Assembly: GCA_008000375.1 (NCBI GenBank)
Contig: SMOI01000037.1
Location: forward strand, 66,325-130,324
Length of the DNA: 64,000 nt
Direction: 5' to 3'
DNA from: Poteriospumella lacustris
Lineage: Eukaryota > Sar > Chrysophyceae > Chromulinales > Dinobryaceae
Shown one piece after another: positions 33,327-45,561 of the stretch. The notes below the pieces were generated by a model. The model saw only the letters and a list, made by a program, of their open reading frames with translations, did not search any database and was not told the DNA's origin. Made by a program: the position numbers and the translations under genes. Positions within the stretch are counted from its first letter, which is position 1. The number at the start of each line of letters is the position of its first letter.

Positions 33327-34624
33327 GGCCCAGCGGCAGCGATCACCGTTGTTTCTCCTCCGTCGACCCTCTTAGCACGAGCCATGCCTCATTTGGATTC
33401 GTTCACTCTTCTTTTCCCTCGTATTCGTTACCACCCCCTCTTTCTTCGTTCGTCGATCTGTTTTTGCCGAGCGCAGCAGTCGTTATTGCCCAGAACTTTG
33501 TTTTTCATTTCGTGTGGTTTTTCATCGCAAGGATCTGCACCGCTGAAGATTCGCGGTATATCGAAATAGAAACAGTTTCGCGAAAGTGGGCCCCGGTGCC
33601 TCAATTGATTCGTGACAATTGAAGTTTCTCCATTGTCCCGGAGCCTTGTTTTAGTTGTTAGTGCTCTTTCACGTGGAGATATTTGCTTTGTTCCTTTGTT
33701 TGTGCTTTTCCGATCGGTGGTGAATGGGCGGATAGCTGTCTTCCCTTCGCGCCCCTTTGCTATCTTTTGTCTCTTTCAACCACTCTAATCCGCATGTGGC
33801 ACCCCAAGAAGGTGTCGAACGTTCCCTGTCCCCCCTCCCCCCGTGAAAGTGATTCGTCGCCACTGCTGAATACTCTTCAGTCCGCTGCCTGCTACAACTC
33901 TGCACCCTCGTCATCATCTCCAGTGTTTCTTTCGTTTGTCCCCCAGTCCGCCTTTTGCCTTTGTTGTTGGTAGCTTCTCGACGGCGCAGCGCTAGAGCCG
34001 CGGGCTGTCATCGCTGCGTTCGGTTGGCTGCTATTGATTTTGTTGCTGTTTCTTCTCAGTTGTGGTGGCGTCTTTTGTTGTGCTGTGACATTTCCATTGC
34101 ATTTCCCCTCGTCAGATCTACAGTAAGCCTTCCTACTCCAGCTTACCCTCTTCTTCACTGTTTGCTTGTGCTCTTTCTTTATGCTCGTGTGTTGTCTCAT
34201 CCGTGGTGACTACGACCGACCCTTCATCGGTTCTGCGCGACCCAGTCGAATGGCGGTGAGGACCTCATGAAAGCCGTGAAATCTCGCGTGGAGGGGTCAT
34301 CGAATTAATCCCTCAGCAGTCGTGAAGGGATTCTTCGTCCCCTGCCTCGTTCTGCGACCGGGCATCGCCCTGTGTGCCGGTCGCCCATTCGTTTCTAGAC
34401 TTAAAATGATGCCAAGTGTAGTCTTCTTGTGATCCTGCTTGCTGGTGGTCGTCTATGTTTGCGTTTGTTCAGTTTGTAGCGTAGCGGATCAACTCTTCGG
34501 ACGGTGTTCGGAGTTATTTTTTGTCAACATACTTAAATTCCTCACAAGAACATGGGCAGCAGAGTAGGCAGGAAGTGCAGGTGCAGCATTCAATCGACAG
34601 GCATCGACAAGTATACTGGTCCGA
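33327..34624. other. Intergenic between convergent genes, with hairpin cluster
   Basis: 1.3 kb between the converging OSCA-like and ataxin-2-like stops. Mostly T-rich on the plus strand, no coding signal. Three short inverted repeats cluster at 34257-34384 and are annotated separately. Confidence 0.5.
34257..34384. repeat. Cluster of three inverted repeats
   Basis: TGAGG-A-CCTCA (34257-34267); AATCCCT/AGGGATT with a 12-nt loop (34307-34332); GCGACCGG(G)CA/TGCCGGTCGC with a 10-nt loop and one bulged G (34354-34384). The last could form a very stable stem. They might belong to 3' UTRs or to an unannotated structured RNA; no known RNA family was recognised. Confidence 0.55.
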
Positions 34625-35625
34625 CTAATTCGTCTCGCCAGAGGGTTGCGACGTGACCGACGGAGAGTTGGTCACGTTGCCAGCGGGAGCAGTGTTTGGG
34701 GAGGACGAGTAGTTGTTGTTGCCGGTGTTGTAGTTATTGCCGGTGTAGCTGCGATTTCCTCGACCGGCGGGATTACCGCCTTGGTTGTTGTACCCACCAC
34801 GGCCACCACCGCGTCCAGCTCCGGGAGGTCTGTAGGGAGCAGTGCGCTTTAATTGAGAGGACGATAGCAGTCTACAGGGTCACCGAGAACACTTACCGAG
34901 GGTTGCGCTTGTCGCCGCCCATGTGTTGCATGTTGTAATTGGGGACGCCCATCGGAACGCCACCAGGCCCTGCGGTAGGAGGCATGTGGCCCATCGCAGC
35001 GGCGTTGGCGGGGTTCATGGCGGGGTTCACCGACGGCACGGCACCCATCATCATCTGGGTGCCGTTCGGGGCCATCATCATGGCACCGGGTTGGACGTTG
35101 GGATACTGCACATATGCGTTGTTCACGTAGCCGTTCTGGCCCATGACAGCAGGCGCCCCGGTGGGGGCGTAGTAGGCCATGTTGGGGTCGTAGTACATGT
35201 AGCCAGCGGTTGGCGCGGCGCCAGGAGCTGCAACGCCAGGGTTGCCAGCGGCGTTGGGTGTGGTGGCAGCGGCAGGGTTCGGGGTTCCTCCAGGAGTGGA
35301 AGGATTATTGGTCGCCGCATTGGGCGTCGCCGTGCCTGCAGGAGCACCCGGTTGGCCAGCCGCATTGGGCGAGCCATACATCTGGGCGGCACCCGGAACG
35401 CCAGGGTACTGCATGTAATACACACCGTACTGCTGAGCCATTTGCGGTTGCATGTTGGAGTAGTCGTAGAAATATTGCTGCGGCGCGCCGGTGGCCTGCT
35501 GGTAGTAACCCTGGTATGGATAGGCGGAGGCGTACATCATCTGTTGTTGTTGTTGCTGCTGGTTCATCGGCATCGGGTAGAAGGACTGCGCGCCAGCATT
35601 CATGGTCACCATCATCTCTTGCTGC

Positions 35626-35666
<41 letters not shown>

Positions 35667-38510
35667 CTGCTGCTGTTGCTGCTGTTGTTGCTGCTGCCAG
35701 CTAGGCGTCGTGGGTCCCTGCGGCGTCGTTATGCTGCTATTCTGATTGCTTTGACCAGTGCCCGGTGTGTGCGGGTGGTAATGGTGGCCCTGCTGCTGTT
35801 GCGAGTAGTACTGGTTGTTGCCGCCGGCGTTCGCGTGGTTCATGGCGTACTGCGGAGGCGTCTGTGGTGGCGGCTGAGCGTGGAGCTGTGGCGACATCAT
35901 CGGCTTCACACTGGGCGAGTCGCGACGGTCGGCGCCGCTGTTCGCCGCCGAAGACGAAGACACCGCCGGAGGCGGCATACCGGCAAGGTTCGGGGTGGAC
36001 GGTGTAGGTGCCGTGTGCAACGTGGAAGTGGGCGGCGTCTGAGGCACGCCCGCCGAGGAAGCGCGGGAAGGCGCGGTGACGGTGTTCGTGGCAGGCGCGG
36101 ACGTCGCGTGGGCGCCAGAGCTGCTACTGGAACTGTTGGCCGCGGCGTTGGTGCTCGACGCAGGCGCCGTGGTGGTCGTTGGTGCAACAGGTTGAGCCGA
36201 GTAGTAGCCGGTGCTCGATGGAGTGTACGCAGGGGCCCCAGCGTTGTAGGGAGCAGAGTAACCACTGTGCTGATACTGGTGGTGGTGGTGGGGCGCTTGC
36301 TGGTGGTGCTGGTGATGATGCTGCGGCGCGTGATGCACAGGCGCTGCGTGGTGAGTTGTCGCAGCAGCCGGGGACGCAGTTGGCACAGTAGCCGCGGGAG
36401 GCACAGGGACCACGACGGGGACCACCGCAGGAGCGGGGGGAGCGGGGGGCACAACAGGGACGACAGCCGGCGCGGGAGCTGCAGGCGCGACGGGAGCATG
36501 ATGCGGCGCAGCGACGGGCGGAACTGGCACCACCGGTGCTGGAGGCAACGGGGGAGCGATGTACGCGCCGTACCCAGAAGAGACGGCAGGTGGTGGAGGC
36601 ACTCCGCTTGCTCCAGCGGCATGAGGAGGAGCAATGATGGGCACGCCCGTGCTACTGAACTGAGCGGTCGCAACCAACGGAGGCATCGGTGGAGCAGCGC
36701 CGGCAGCCAGAACTGGTGCGGTAATTGGGAGAGGCACAGCAGCTGGCACCGGGGGCATCGCAGGAACAGTGAACTTGGGGACAAACTCCGTCACATTCAC
36801 GTTCCACTTGAACTCGGTGGCGTTGGGGTTCAGCTTAGACGTCGACGAAGGGGCGGCGGCGGCGGCGACAGGAGCAGTCGCAGGCTTCGCGGTCTCCTTC
36901 TCCGCAGTTGCTACAGGAGCTGCAGCTGGGACCGTCTTCTCGGTCTGAGTAGGTGCAGTAGTTGCTTCCTTGGCAGCAGGAGCGGCGGCGGCCGCCGGAG
37001 CAGGTGCGGCGGTTGTCTGAGCAGCTGCGGCAGTGGCGGCGGGCGGCTCCGCAGCTTTCACTGGAGAGCCCGCCCCGCCAACCTGAAGACCAGGAGGAGC
37101 AGACTTAGCCGCGGGAGCAGCCGCGGGAGCCGAGGTAGCAGGAGCAGCAGTCTTTGCCGCGCGCTGAGCGGGAGGGGTGGAGGCAGGCGGAGCCTGCGTG
37201 GCCTCGCCCGCACGACGAGACGGGGGCTGATACACGTTACCGTTAGCGGGAGCAGTTCCACGGCCAGCAGCACCCGCACCGCGACCAGCAGCACCTGCGC
37301 CACGACCAGCAGCATCCAATTGGAGCTTTCGATCCCACGCACCACGACCGGCCGCGCCTTTACTCGCCGCACCGCCGCCTTGGCGCCAAGAGCCGGTGTC
37401 AGGACCAGGATAATCCTCGCGGAAGACACCAGAGTACAACGCTTCCTCATCGATTTCGCCCTCATTCAACTGCCCACGCTCCTCGCGCAAGTGGATGTTG
37501 TCTGCCTGATTGCCTTCGATCTCACGAGCGATGCGCTCCGCACGTTGCACAGCTTCGGGGCTGAGCTTGTCGACCTCCAGCTTCTTGGTGTACAAGTTCT
37601 CGTCATAGGTGGACTTGACGTTGAACAATCGACGATTCGCCTCGAATTGATCCCATCCTGCGCCGGACGACGACTCTAACGACGTGGTCGTGGTAGGGTC
37701 GAGCCACGCAGTAGACACTCCCTCCAACTCACGGCCTCGCAAGTGGCTGATGTCTTTGCGCTTGGTCGCGGCGTCGGTCTTGAACTCTTGTGTGGCGACC
37801 TTGGCCGTTTGAGCAGGCTTTCCTTGGACGGAGACTATCGTGGCGTAGTCCAAGATGAGTGAAGAGCCGCGAGGCACATCGCGAGCGGGATTTCCCGCCT
37901 CGAGCACTTCGACGGCCTTCAAGATAACCTGCTTCTGCTTCGCTCCTTCAAACAGCGTCGCCGCATGAAGCAAGCCTTTCAAAACAGTTCCATCGGCCAA
38001 TTCCACACGAACTTCTTTTCCCTGTGAATCCATCGCACGAACAACATTGTCAACGAACTGCGCGCGGACGTTGCGAGGCGACAGACACTTACGGTGAGGG
38101 CGATGATGGCGTTGCGAAATGTGAAGCGGTGAGAGTCGCGACTAGCTTGTTGCAAAGCTGCACAAAGAGTCGTGTTAGACACGAGAGGCGAAAACGAGCG
38201 CATTGCGGACCATACCATCCAGAAATGATCTGTACGCGGCGATGCCATTATCGGTGGCTTCCGCAGTGGGAGCAGTCGCAGTAGCAGCCGCAGTGGCAGC
38301 TGTAGTGGTTACTGGCGAAGTAGATGGGCTTGTAGCTGCTGACGCCTTAGCAGGGGCGTTGGCAGGAGCATTGGCAGGAGCCGCCGCAGCTGGTGTAGTG
38401 GCTGGTTTAGGTGCCGCCGCATTGCCATTGGTGGCGCCTTGCGCAATGCTAGCCCATGACTTGGGGGCCGCCTTTGGCGCAGCATTTGCAGCAGGAGGTT
38501 TGGATGCCAT
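34625..38510 (-). CDS. ATXN2: Ataxin-2 / Pbp1-like RNA-binding protein
   Basis: Four exons: 38510-38216, 38157-38093, 38021-34897 and 34829-34625 (introns 58, 71 and 67 bp); 1,229 residues. Exons 2 and 3 join to a Lsm domain (FRNAIIALTGKEVRVELADG, ~105-190), followed by LsmAD (~200-330; GWDQFEANRRLFNVKSTYDE). A PAM2-like motif for poly(A)-binding protein occurs at 515-527 (SKLNPNATEFKWN). A Pro/Ala-rich stretch, a 26-residue polyglutamine run (896-921) and a final Arg-Gly-rich exon (GAGRGGGRGG) complete it. Ataxin-2 binds mRNA 3' ends and PABP, and assembles stress granules. The last exon is short and easily missed, because the third exon reads through its donor to an immediate stop. The apparent MDSQ start of exon 3 lies in an intron. 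Confidence 0.9.
35619..35696 (-). repeat. Polyglutamine-coding CAG/CAA tract (26 codons)
   Basis: Mixed CAG and CAA codons, 78 bp, inside ataxin-2, between SW and EMM. CAA interruptions make slippage less likely than in a pure CAG repeat. Confidence 0.95.
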
Positions 38511-39088
38511 TGTCGGTCAGAGAGGAACAAAAATTTGACTGACAAACTATCCAAGAAGTGAAAATAAATAAATGTAGCAATCGGGAAGAGAATCGACAGC
38601 ACAAAACCGGTACAAATACCAAACCAGTTCGCTGATCGATCCAGTTGCAAACACTACAACACCCGTGCTTTCAACAAAAAGTGAATGCTACGAACGATCG
38701 ACTTGACCAAAAGTTTAGAGATGGCGTGCGACCGAGCAGACTCCCGACCACCTCTCACGAGCTGCGCATCCAAAATAAGAAACGGGGTCAAATTCTGCGA
38801 CCACTGTCCGGCGACAAATCCGGGGATTCCCCACAGGCCCCACACACCATCTCTCCGTCCGTCGGTTAGAAGTGTTGTGTGGCTGCTGGGAAGTGCCTGT
38901 CCTTTGTCGCTTGTCGCCGTCGCGTCGCCTTGTCCTTTGTCAGCGGTCAGCTTCAACAATGATCAGTGCTCAGCGGTAGTGTCGACCTCGCCTCGCAGAA
39001 GATGGAACAATCCACGAAAGATTGCCAAGCACACGCAGGGTAATCACTTTCTGTCGATACCATCGTAGGGATTCTCTTGTCGTTAGCC
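38511..39088. promoter_or_regulatory. Divergent promoter region
   Basis: Between ataxin-2 (minus) and enoyl-CoA hydratase (plus). No gene recognised; short frames have no domain. Confidence 0.4.
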
Positions 39089-40055
39089 ATGTTCCACTCC
39101 TTCCGCACCTCCGTCGTCCGCTCTGGTCGCTTGTACATGAGCACTGGTAAGACGTACAAGAACATCTTGACCGAAACTCGTGGCAAGGTCGGTTTGATCA
39201 CCTTGAACCGCCCCAAGGCGTTGAACGCTCTTTGCAATGAGCTGTTGGCTGAAGTTATTGAGGCTGGTCGTGCCTTCGACAAGGACCCCAACGTTGGATG
39301 CATCGTTTTGACCGGTACGGTGCTCCACCTGCACACAGATTCTCTGGTCCATTGAATGACTCTGTGGTATTTTTTAGGATCTGAGAAAGCTTTCGCTGCC
39401 GGTGCCGACATCAAGGAGATGCAGCCTTTGACCTACGTCGATTGCTACAGCCAGAACTTGTTCTCCAACTGGGTCGAGGTCGCTCGCTTGTCGAAGCCTG
39501 TAAGTCTCTCGCCCGATGGTCGCCGTAGAAGCCATATGTGTTGATAACGGTGGGTATTGGTGGGTGTAGGTGATTGCCGCTGTCTCTGGTTACGCTTTGG
39601 GCGGTGGATGCGAGTTGGCTATGACTTGCGACATGATCATCGCTGCGGACAACGCCAAGTTCGGCCAGCCCGAGATCGCCTTGGGTGTCATCCCTGGCGG
39701 CGGCGGAACTCAGCGCTTGGTCCGTGCCATCGGCAAGTCCAAGGCCATGCACATGATCTTGACTGGCGAGATGATCGATGCGCAACAGGCTGAGCGCGAC
39801 GGCCTCGTCTCGAAGGTCGTGCCCAAGGCCGAGCTGTTGACGTACACTTTCCAAGTGGCCGACAAGATCGCCTCGTTCTCGCAACCTGCCGTCGCGATGT
39901 GCAAGGAGACGGTTAACGCCTCCTATGAAATGACGTTGGACCAAGGCCTGCGCTTCGAGCGCCGCATGTTCCACTCGCTGTTCGCCCTGGAGGACCAGAA
40001 GGAGGGCATGAGCGCCTTCGTCGAGAAGCGCACCCCCAACTGGAAGCACAAGTAA
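39089..40055 (+). CDS. ECHS1: Enoyl-CoA hydratase, mitochondrial short-chain type
   Basis: Three exons: 39089-39314, 39378-39499 and 39570-40055 (introns 63 and 70 bp); 277 residues. The N terminus is basic and hydroxylated ([18 protein letters not shown]), as expected of a mitochondrial presequence. Family marks: [25 protein letters not shown] (oxyanion hole), GGGCELAM and [20 protein letters not shown], which carry both catalytic Glu residues. The enzyme hydrates trans-2-enoyl-CoA to L-3-hydroxyacyl-CoA in beta-oxidation and branched-chain amino acid breakdown. Leucine is coded mainly by TTG here, unlike the CTG/CTC-rich neighbours, which may reflect high expression. The ORF opens a few codons earlier at a non-ATG codon, so 39089 is the start. 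Confidence 0.93.
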
Positions 40056-40546
40056 ACAGCTGGCCCTGCCCCGACGCTTCATTCTGTAACATAGACTATC
40101 GCTTCTCGCCATCGAGCGCGCGGTGTTGGGTGACGCGAGTTAAAGATTCTTACAGGGCGGACGGCTGCGACGTTGGCAGGCGCCGTCCGAGAGATCGATG
40201 GAGGATACCTCGACCCAACGGTGCGAAGCCGATGGTCGATGGTACACGCGCCCGCTCGCCGCGGGCCACAGCGCTCAAAACAAAACGCTCCATCAGAGCA
40301 AAGCAAAACATACCAAACGAGAGACGAGCATCGCCCGTGCGGCGCGCCACGCGGCCAGCGACAGACACATAAACGAGAGAGAGAGGAGAACACGAGACAC
40401 CCACACTGCACACTTCACGCGAGGCACACGGCCAGCGACACAGCGATGGAGACAGAGGGGAAGAGACACGAACACGAGATGAGACGACGAAGCGGACGGA
40501 CACGCACACGCACAGGGGAGAGAGGCCGTTCGACAGGACACGGCGA
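40056..40546. other. Intergenic between convergent genes
   Basis: Stop-to-stop gap of 491 bp between enoyl-CoA hydratase and the second OSCA-like gene; rich in ACACGAGA-type low-complexity sequence from ~40370 to 40530. No coding signal. Confidence 0.45.
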
Positions 40547-43500
40547 TCAACGAGTGGGCGGCTGCGGCACCTGCTGGTAGCCGCCGCGGTACTGTTGCTG
40601 CGCCTGCTGGCGCTGTTGCTGCATATACGGGTCCGGCGATGGCGGCACCGCGTGGTACGCGCCTCCCGCCACAGCGACGGGTGACATGGGCAGCGACACG
40701 GGGCGCTGCTGGTGCGCCGAGGCCGTCTGCGGCGCGTACATGAACGTGCCCTGCGGCGTACTGGGTGCCGCCGCCGCGCGAGTGACGGCCGCCGAAACGG
40801 GTCGCTGTTCGTTGCGGCGTCCGCTGCCGCTGCCGCTGACGGGCGTCTGATCGTGGCTGCTGCGACCACTACCGCCCTGCTGGCCACTGCTGCGGCCACT
40901 GCCACCCTGCTGGCCACTGCTGCGGCCACTGCCGCCCTGCTGGCCGCTGCTGCCTCCGCGACCGCTGCCATCGCGACCGCTGCCATCGCGACCGCTGCCG
41001 CCTGCGCCGCTGGTCTCCCGGCCACTGCGCGGCGCGCCGTCGTCCGCTGCCGACAAGGCGCCGTAGAACGAGCGGTTCCGCGCGCTGTCGACGGCCTTCA
41101 ACGCGTTGCGCACCTTCTTCGACGGCTTCGTCGCCGACGACGTGCCCACGCCGCCCGAATGGCTCGCCAGCGTCGAGCGCTGCAACTCCTCCGCCTTCTC
41201 GGCGTCCTCTTCCTCCACCGCCGCCTGCGCCTTCGCCTTCATTTGGCGCACGGCGCGCACGCCCTTGTTCTCGACGGCGAACTTCCACGTGATGCCGAAG
41301 GCCTCCTTGTACTCGGGGTTGCGCAGGATGTTGTACGACGACAGGCCCTTGATCAGGTTGCGCAGCACGGCGCGTGCGAAGGGCACCTTCGCCTTCCAGT
41401 TCTCCTTCTGCTCCCTCTTGATGCGCGCCTCCTGCTTGCGCAGCGTGACGAAGCCGAAGAGGAAGTCGTAGAGGCCGTCGACCGTCTTGCGGAAGTACTT
41501 GTAGTAGAAGTACAGGACGTGGACGATGATGATCGCGCAGAACGTCATGAACAGCGGGAACGTCGCCTGCCCCGTGATCTTCTCGCGAATCGTCGAGCCG
41601 AACTTGAACGACGAGACGAGCGTCGCGTCGGACTCGGTCTTCTGGTCGGCGACGAAGAGCTCGTTGTTCGAGAGCATCCAGATCGACATCGCCAGGTGCA
41701 TCAGAATCGCGAAGGGGATCAGCGCCGTCGCGCGGCGACCGACCATCGTCGTGAAGTGCGGCGGGATCTTGTACAGGTGGATGAACATGTACTTCTCCAT
41801 GAAGTAGAAGAGCAGGAAGTTGAAGGCCGCGATGGGGTACAGGATGGGGATGCCCGTCGAGAACGTCAGACACACGAAGAACGTCGACATGATCTGCGCG
41901 TACGTGAACGCGAACTCGAACTGCGGCCCCACGTGCGAGCGGTTCAGTTCGTCTTGCGTCAGCGCGTACTTCGGGTTCTCGCGCGACAGGCGCTTGCGTC
42001 GCTCGAGGAAGAAATACTCCTTCAGGTTGCCCAGCTGCGCGTTGAACGCGTCGCCGAGCTGGACGAGGACGATCGTCACGGCGACGGTGCTGTACCACGT
42101 CGTGCCGAACTCGACCGACGACGAGGTGTCGTCCTGCAGGCCGAAGACCTTCTGCAGGATGACGTTGTTGCCGTTGATGAGGAAGACGGCCGCCGTGTTG
42201 ATGTACTTCAGCGCGAAGAGGCGGAAGAAGATCGACATGCTCTGGCCGTCGGACGAGTGGTGCTTCTCGAACTGCGCCGAGTAGCGCACCATGCGCACGA
42301 TCAGGTTGTTGACGATAATAACGATGAACGACGCGAAGTACGTCAGCACCTGCGCCTGCGCCTGCCGCGTGAAGTACTCCTGGCAGACCTTCTCCGTGCT
42401 CGACAGCGACAGCTCGCCGCAGTAGCAGTACAGCAGGTTCGGGAAGTCTTCGGTGATCGCCAGCTGCTCGGCGGGGGTGAACGCGTAGAAGTTCGACGGA
42501 CACAGCTCCGAGCTGCTCGAGCCGTTGTTGGACGACCGCTGCTCGAGGTACTTCGACGAGAAGATCATCGCGAGCGAGATCGCGACCAGCAGCAGCGACA
42601 CCAAGAACGTCGCGATGTTGCGTCCGAAGCGGTTGGACTCGGTGAACTCCATGTTCTCCCAGACGATGACGGAGGGCTCCGCGGCCTGCCGCACCTTCAG
42701 CGTCACGCCGCCGAGGTTCAGCTCGGGATGGCCACAGAGCATCGAGATGAACGAGCGGTGCGTGTACTTCTCCAGAGCCAGGCGCTGGTCCGTGACGTAG
42801 TTGAACGTGACGAAGGCCGCGATGGGCTTCGGGCTCTCCTTCGAGATCTCCTCGAGCTCTTTGTCCTTGCGCTTGAGGTCGTCGTTGTAGCGGTTCATCG
42901 TCTCCTTGAGCCGGTCGCGCTCGCGCTGGATGACGTCGTTCTTCTTCTCCTCCGTCCAGTCGGTGCGGCTGCGGATGGCCGTGCACTTGAAGCGGTGCTC
43001 GTGCACCAGCAGCACTTTCCTGCGAATCAAATCGCCGCGCGCCTTGCAGAGCAGAATCTCTCGCGAGTTGTTGTACGCGAAGGACACGTCCGCCACGGCC
43101 GCCGCGCCGCGCTTGCCCACCAGCTTCGTGAAGTGCTCCTTCAGCTGGTCTTCGGTCGTCTCGGGCGGGAAGCGCGAGACCTTGACGGTGTAGTGCGAGG
43201 CCAGCACGGTGTTCTCGTCGAGCTTCGACTCTTCGAGCTTCTCGAAGACGCTCAGCCACACGTAGCCGACGAAGATGATCACCGACACGATGATGTCGAT
43301 GATCGCGTAGAACAGCGCCAGCGAGTTGCCGTTCAAATAGCAGTCCGTGTCCACCAGGCCGTAGTTGGAGCAGCCCGGCAAGCGCACGTTGACGGTCTTG
43401 TACACGTTGGTCGTCGTGTTGTACACGTACGCCTGCGTGCTGTTGTCGTAGTACAGCGAGCCGCCCGCGTTGTTCGACAGGCTGCCGATCGTCGTCTGTG

Positions 43501-44921
43501 CGATCGCGGAGAGGCCCTGGTCCGTCGTGCTGCCCGTCATGTTGATGACCAGGCACGGCAGCGCGGCCACCGTCAGCAGCACGAAGACCCAGAACGCCCA
43601 CTTCAGGAACTTGAAGTAGTTGGTGATGCCCGGGCCGTACGGAGAGAACTCCGAGATCTGCCCCTCGTTCCACAGGTCGAACTGCTCGCCCCAGCCGGTC
43701 AAACAGCAGTGGCGACCGGTAGTCGTGCGCAAATAGTCGAACTTGCTGCCGCCCTTGCCGCCCTTGCGCGGCTGGATGTAGTTGGCGTAGGCGACGGCCT
43801 TGGCGTAGTCGGGCGGCGTCCACGGCAGGTCCAAGATGTTGCGCTTGCCCCTGGCCTTGGCCACTGCCAGCGACGGGCCGGCGTTGGCTTCGTCGTCTGG
43901 CACCTTGCTCGCTCCGCCGGCCTCGACGTCGCTTTGAGCTGCACAACGACGCGGCGTGTTCAGTTCACTGCTCAGGCAGCGGGAGCACGCGACGCGGGCA
44001 CTTACATGGTCGTCCGTCGTCCTGCGCGCCCTCCATCATCATCATGAGCTCCGTGCGGCCCAAGTCCTGGATGTTGCTCTCGTCGTAGTCGTCGATGCTG
44101 ACGGAGCGCAGCGGTGGGCACAGCGGTCAGTGCACCGGTACGTACAACGGCGGGGGGGGGGGCGAGGCAGAGGCGACGCGAGACTTACCGGCTGTTGTAC
44201 GAGTCGGCCATGTTCTCTTCTTGAATCTCGCGCTTGACGGCTTGGTAGATGATCCACGTGTTCTGAATGCGGCGGGCCGCCACGATGCGCTTCACCAAGG
44301 CGCCGAAGTCGTAGCCCTTGTGCTTCGCCGGCATGTCCTCGTCCGGCGGGAAGAGCTGCAGCGGAGCGAATCAGTGATCACACATGAGACGAGCAATACC
44401 CACCATGATCATGCAACGACGTCGTTTCTCCTTACCGATTCGCACAGGTCGCGCAGCGCCTCCGTTTCGATGGTCTTCTCCCCGCGCAGCTCCAGCTTCT
44501 TCGTGAAGACGATGGCGTGGATCAGCTGGTCGCGCTTCCAGTCCCTGAAGCGACTGGCCTTCGCATCATTCAAGTGCTTCAAATAATGCTTCGAAGCAGC
44601 TCGGCGCAGCTTCTTCGCCTTCTTGAACTTGATCTGTTTGCCGTCGCCCGTGGACTGGACGACGCTGATGTCGCCGTCGAGGTCCATTCCCTCCGCGCCC
44701 TCTGCCGCATTCACGATGTCGGTCGACGTGCGATGCAAGTGATGACTTTCGATGTCGGGCGACCCAGGGGCACCACCTTCGTTCAGCTCAACCATCTGGA
44801 ACGATGGCTTCCCCTTCGAGCTCTTCTTCTTTTTCTTCGAAGATGTTGGCGTTGACGCACGACTGCTCCTGTCCTCCTGATTCGGAGTTTGCGGCTCACT
44901 TTTGCCATAAAATGAAAACAT
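40547..44921 (-). CDS. OSCA/TMEM63-type mechanosensitive cation channel, copy 2
   Basis: Four exons: 44921-44436, 44355-44189, 44097-44006 and 43938-40547 (introns 80, 91 and 67 bp); 1,378 residues. Same plan as the copy at 28.3 kb: basic N terminus starting MFSF, IQ motif (RRIQNTWIIYQAVKR), QFDLWNEGQ, first helix YFKFLKWAFWVF, RRM-like domain (YTVKVSRFPPETTEDQL), PSVIVWENMEF, and the shared pore-region stretches ILYPIAAFNFLLFYF and IHLYKIPPHFTT. The tail holds four GGSGRSSGQQ-type units and a Gln/Pro-rich end. The large last exon is intronless, where copy 1 has three introns. GC at third positions is much higher than in copy 1. Function from the family: osmolarity- or stretch-gated cation channel. 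Confidence 0.85.
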
Positions 44922-45561
44922 CTTGATCTACAATAACTCACTGAGATTGACTTTGATACGAAGAAGAAGTAACGCCAACGGAATAGTGAAACAGTCAAAC
45001 ACTGAAAAAATTAATAGTTTTCGATACTTCGATGAATCCAAGAGGCCTTCGATCCTCTACCGGTATCCCTTTGATCAAATACCACAGGTTCTCGACAGTG
45101 GCAAGCGATCTCTGATAGATTATGGACCTTAACCGTTCGAGTTGCCTGCTGAGCGAGCGATATTTTGGGTCGGCTGTTGAGCCATTGTCACTGCCGACAC
45201 CCGCCGCCGACAAGTGACATGGCCCCATGGCGACAAACGTCCACAAAATGAAACGCCTCGTGGGCACTGGACTTGACGCTATATATGGGGCTGTTGTAGT
45301 CGAAGAGACGTCTTGTTTAGAGGTGAATGGCAAATGGCAGTTGGATTCGCCGCGGCAGCGGGCGGCGTCATGACGACCGACGATCCGTCCGAACATGAAG
45401 CGATAGCCTCGACTTTGCCACAGAGTTTTCGTTGCAGCCACGACCGTCGATGCAAGGATCTGTTCTGCTGTAGTGGATCGCTGCTTTTGTCTGTTGGAGA
45501 GTATCGATCTTCGGTCCAGATTCTGTAGTCTCCGGCAACTGCCTCTCGGGCCCAGTTGGAG
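44922..45561. promoter_or_regulatory. Divergent promoter region
   Basis: Between OSCA-like copy 2 (minus) and the Sfi1-like gene (plus). A TATATAT lies at 45280-45286, about 275 bp before the Sfi1-like ATG; a TATA box is possible but unproven. No gene recognised. Confidence 0.4.

Noticed and set aside
23533-33900. tRNA genes or snRNA genes in intergenic gaps
   Set aside because: No T-loop or anticodon-arm pattern and no snRNA signature found by eye in any gap; not annotated.
34923-37679. A 918-codon plus-strand frame opposite ataxin-2
   Set aside because: Contains Leu runs opposite the polyQ tract and no domain; ataxin-2 is clear on the minus strand.
40712-44047. A 1,111-codon plus-strand frame opposite OSCA copy 2
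   Set aside because: Shadow of a GC-rich minus-strand exon; the opposite strand carries all family motifs.
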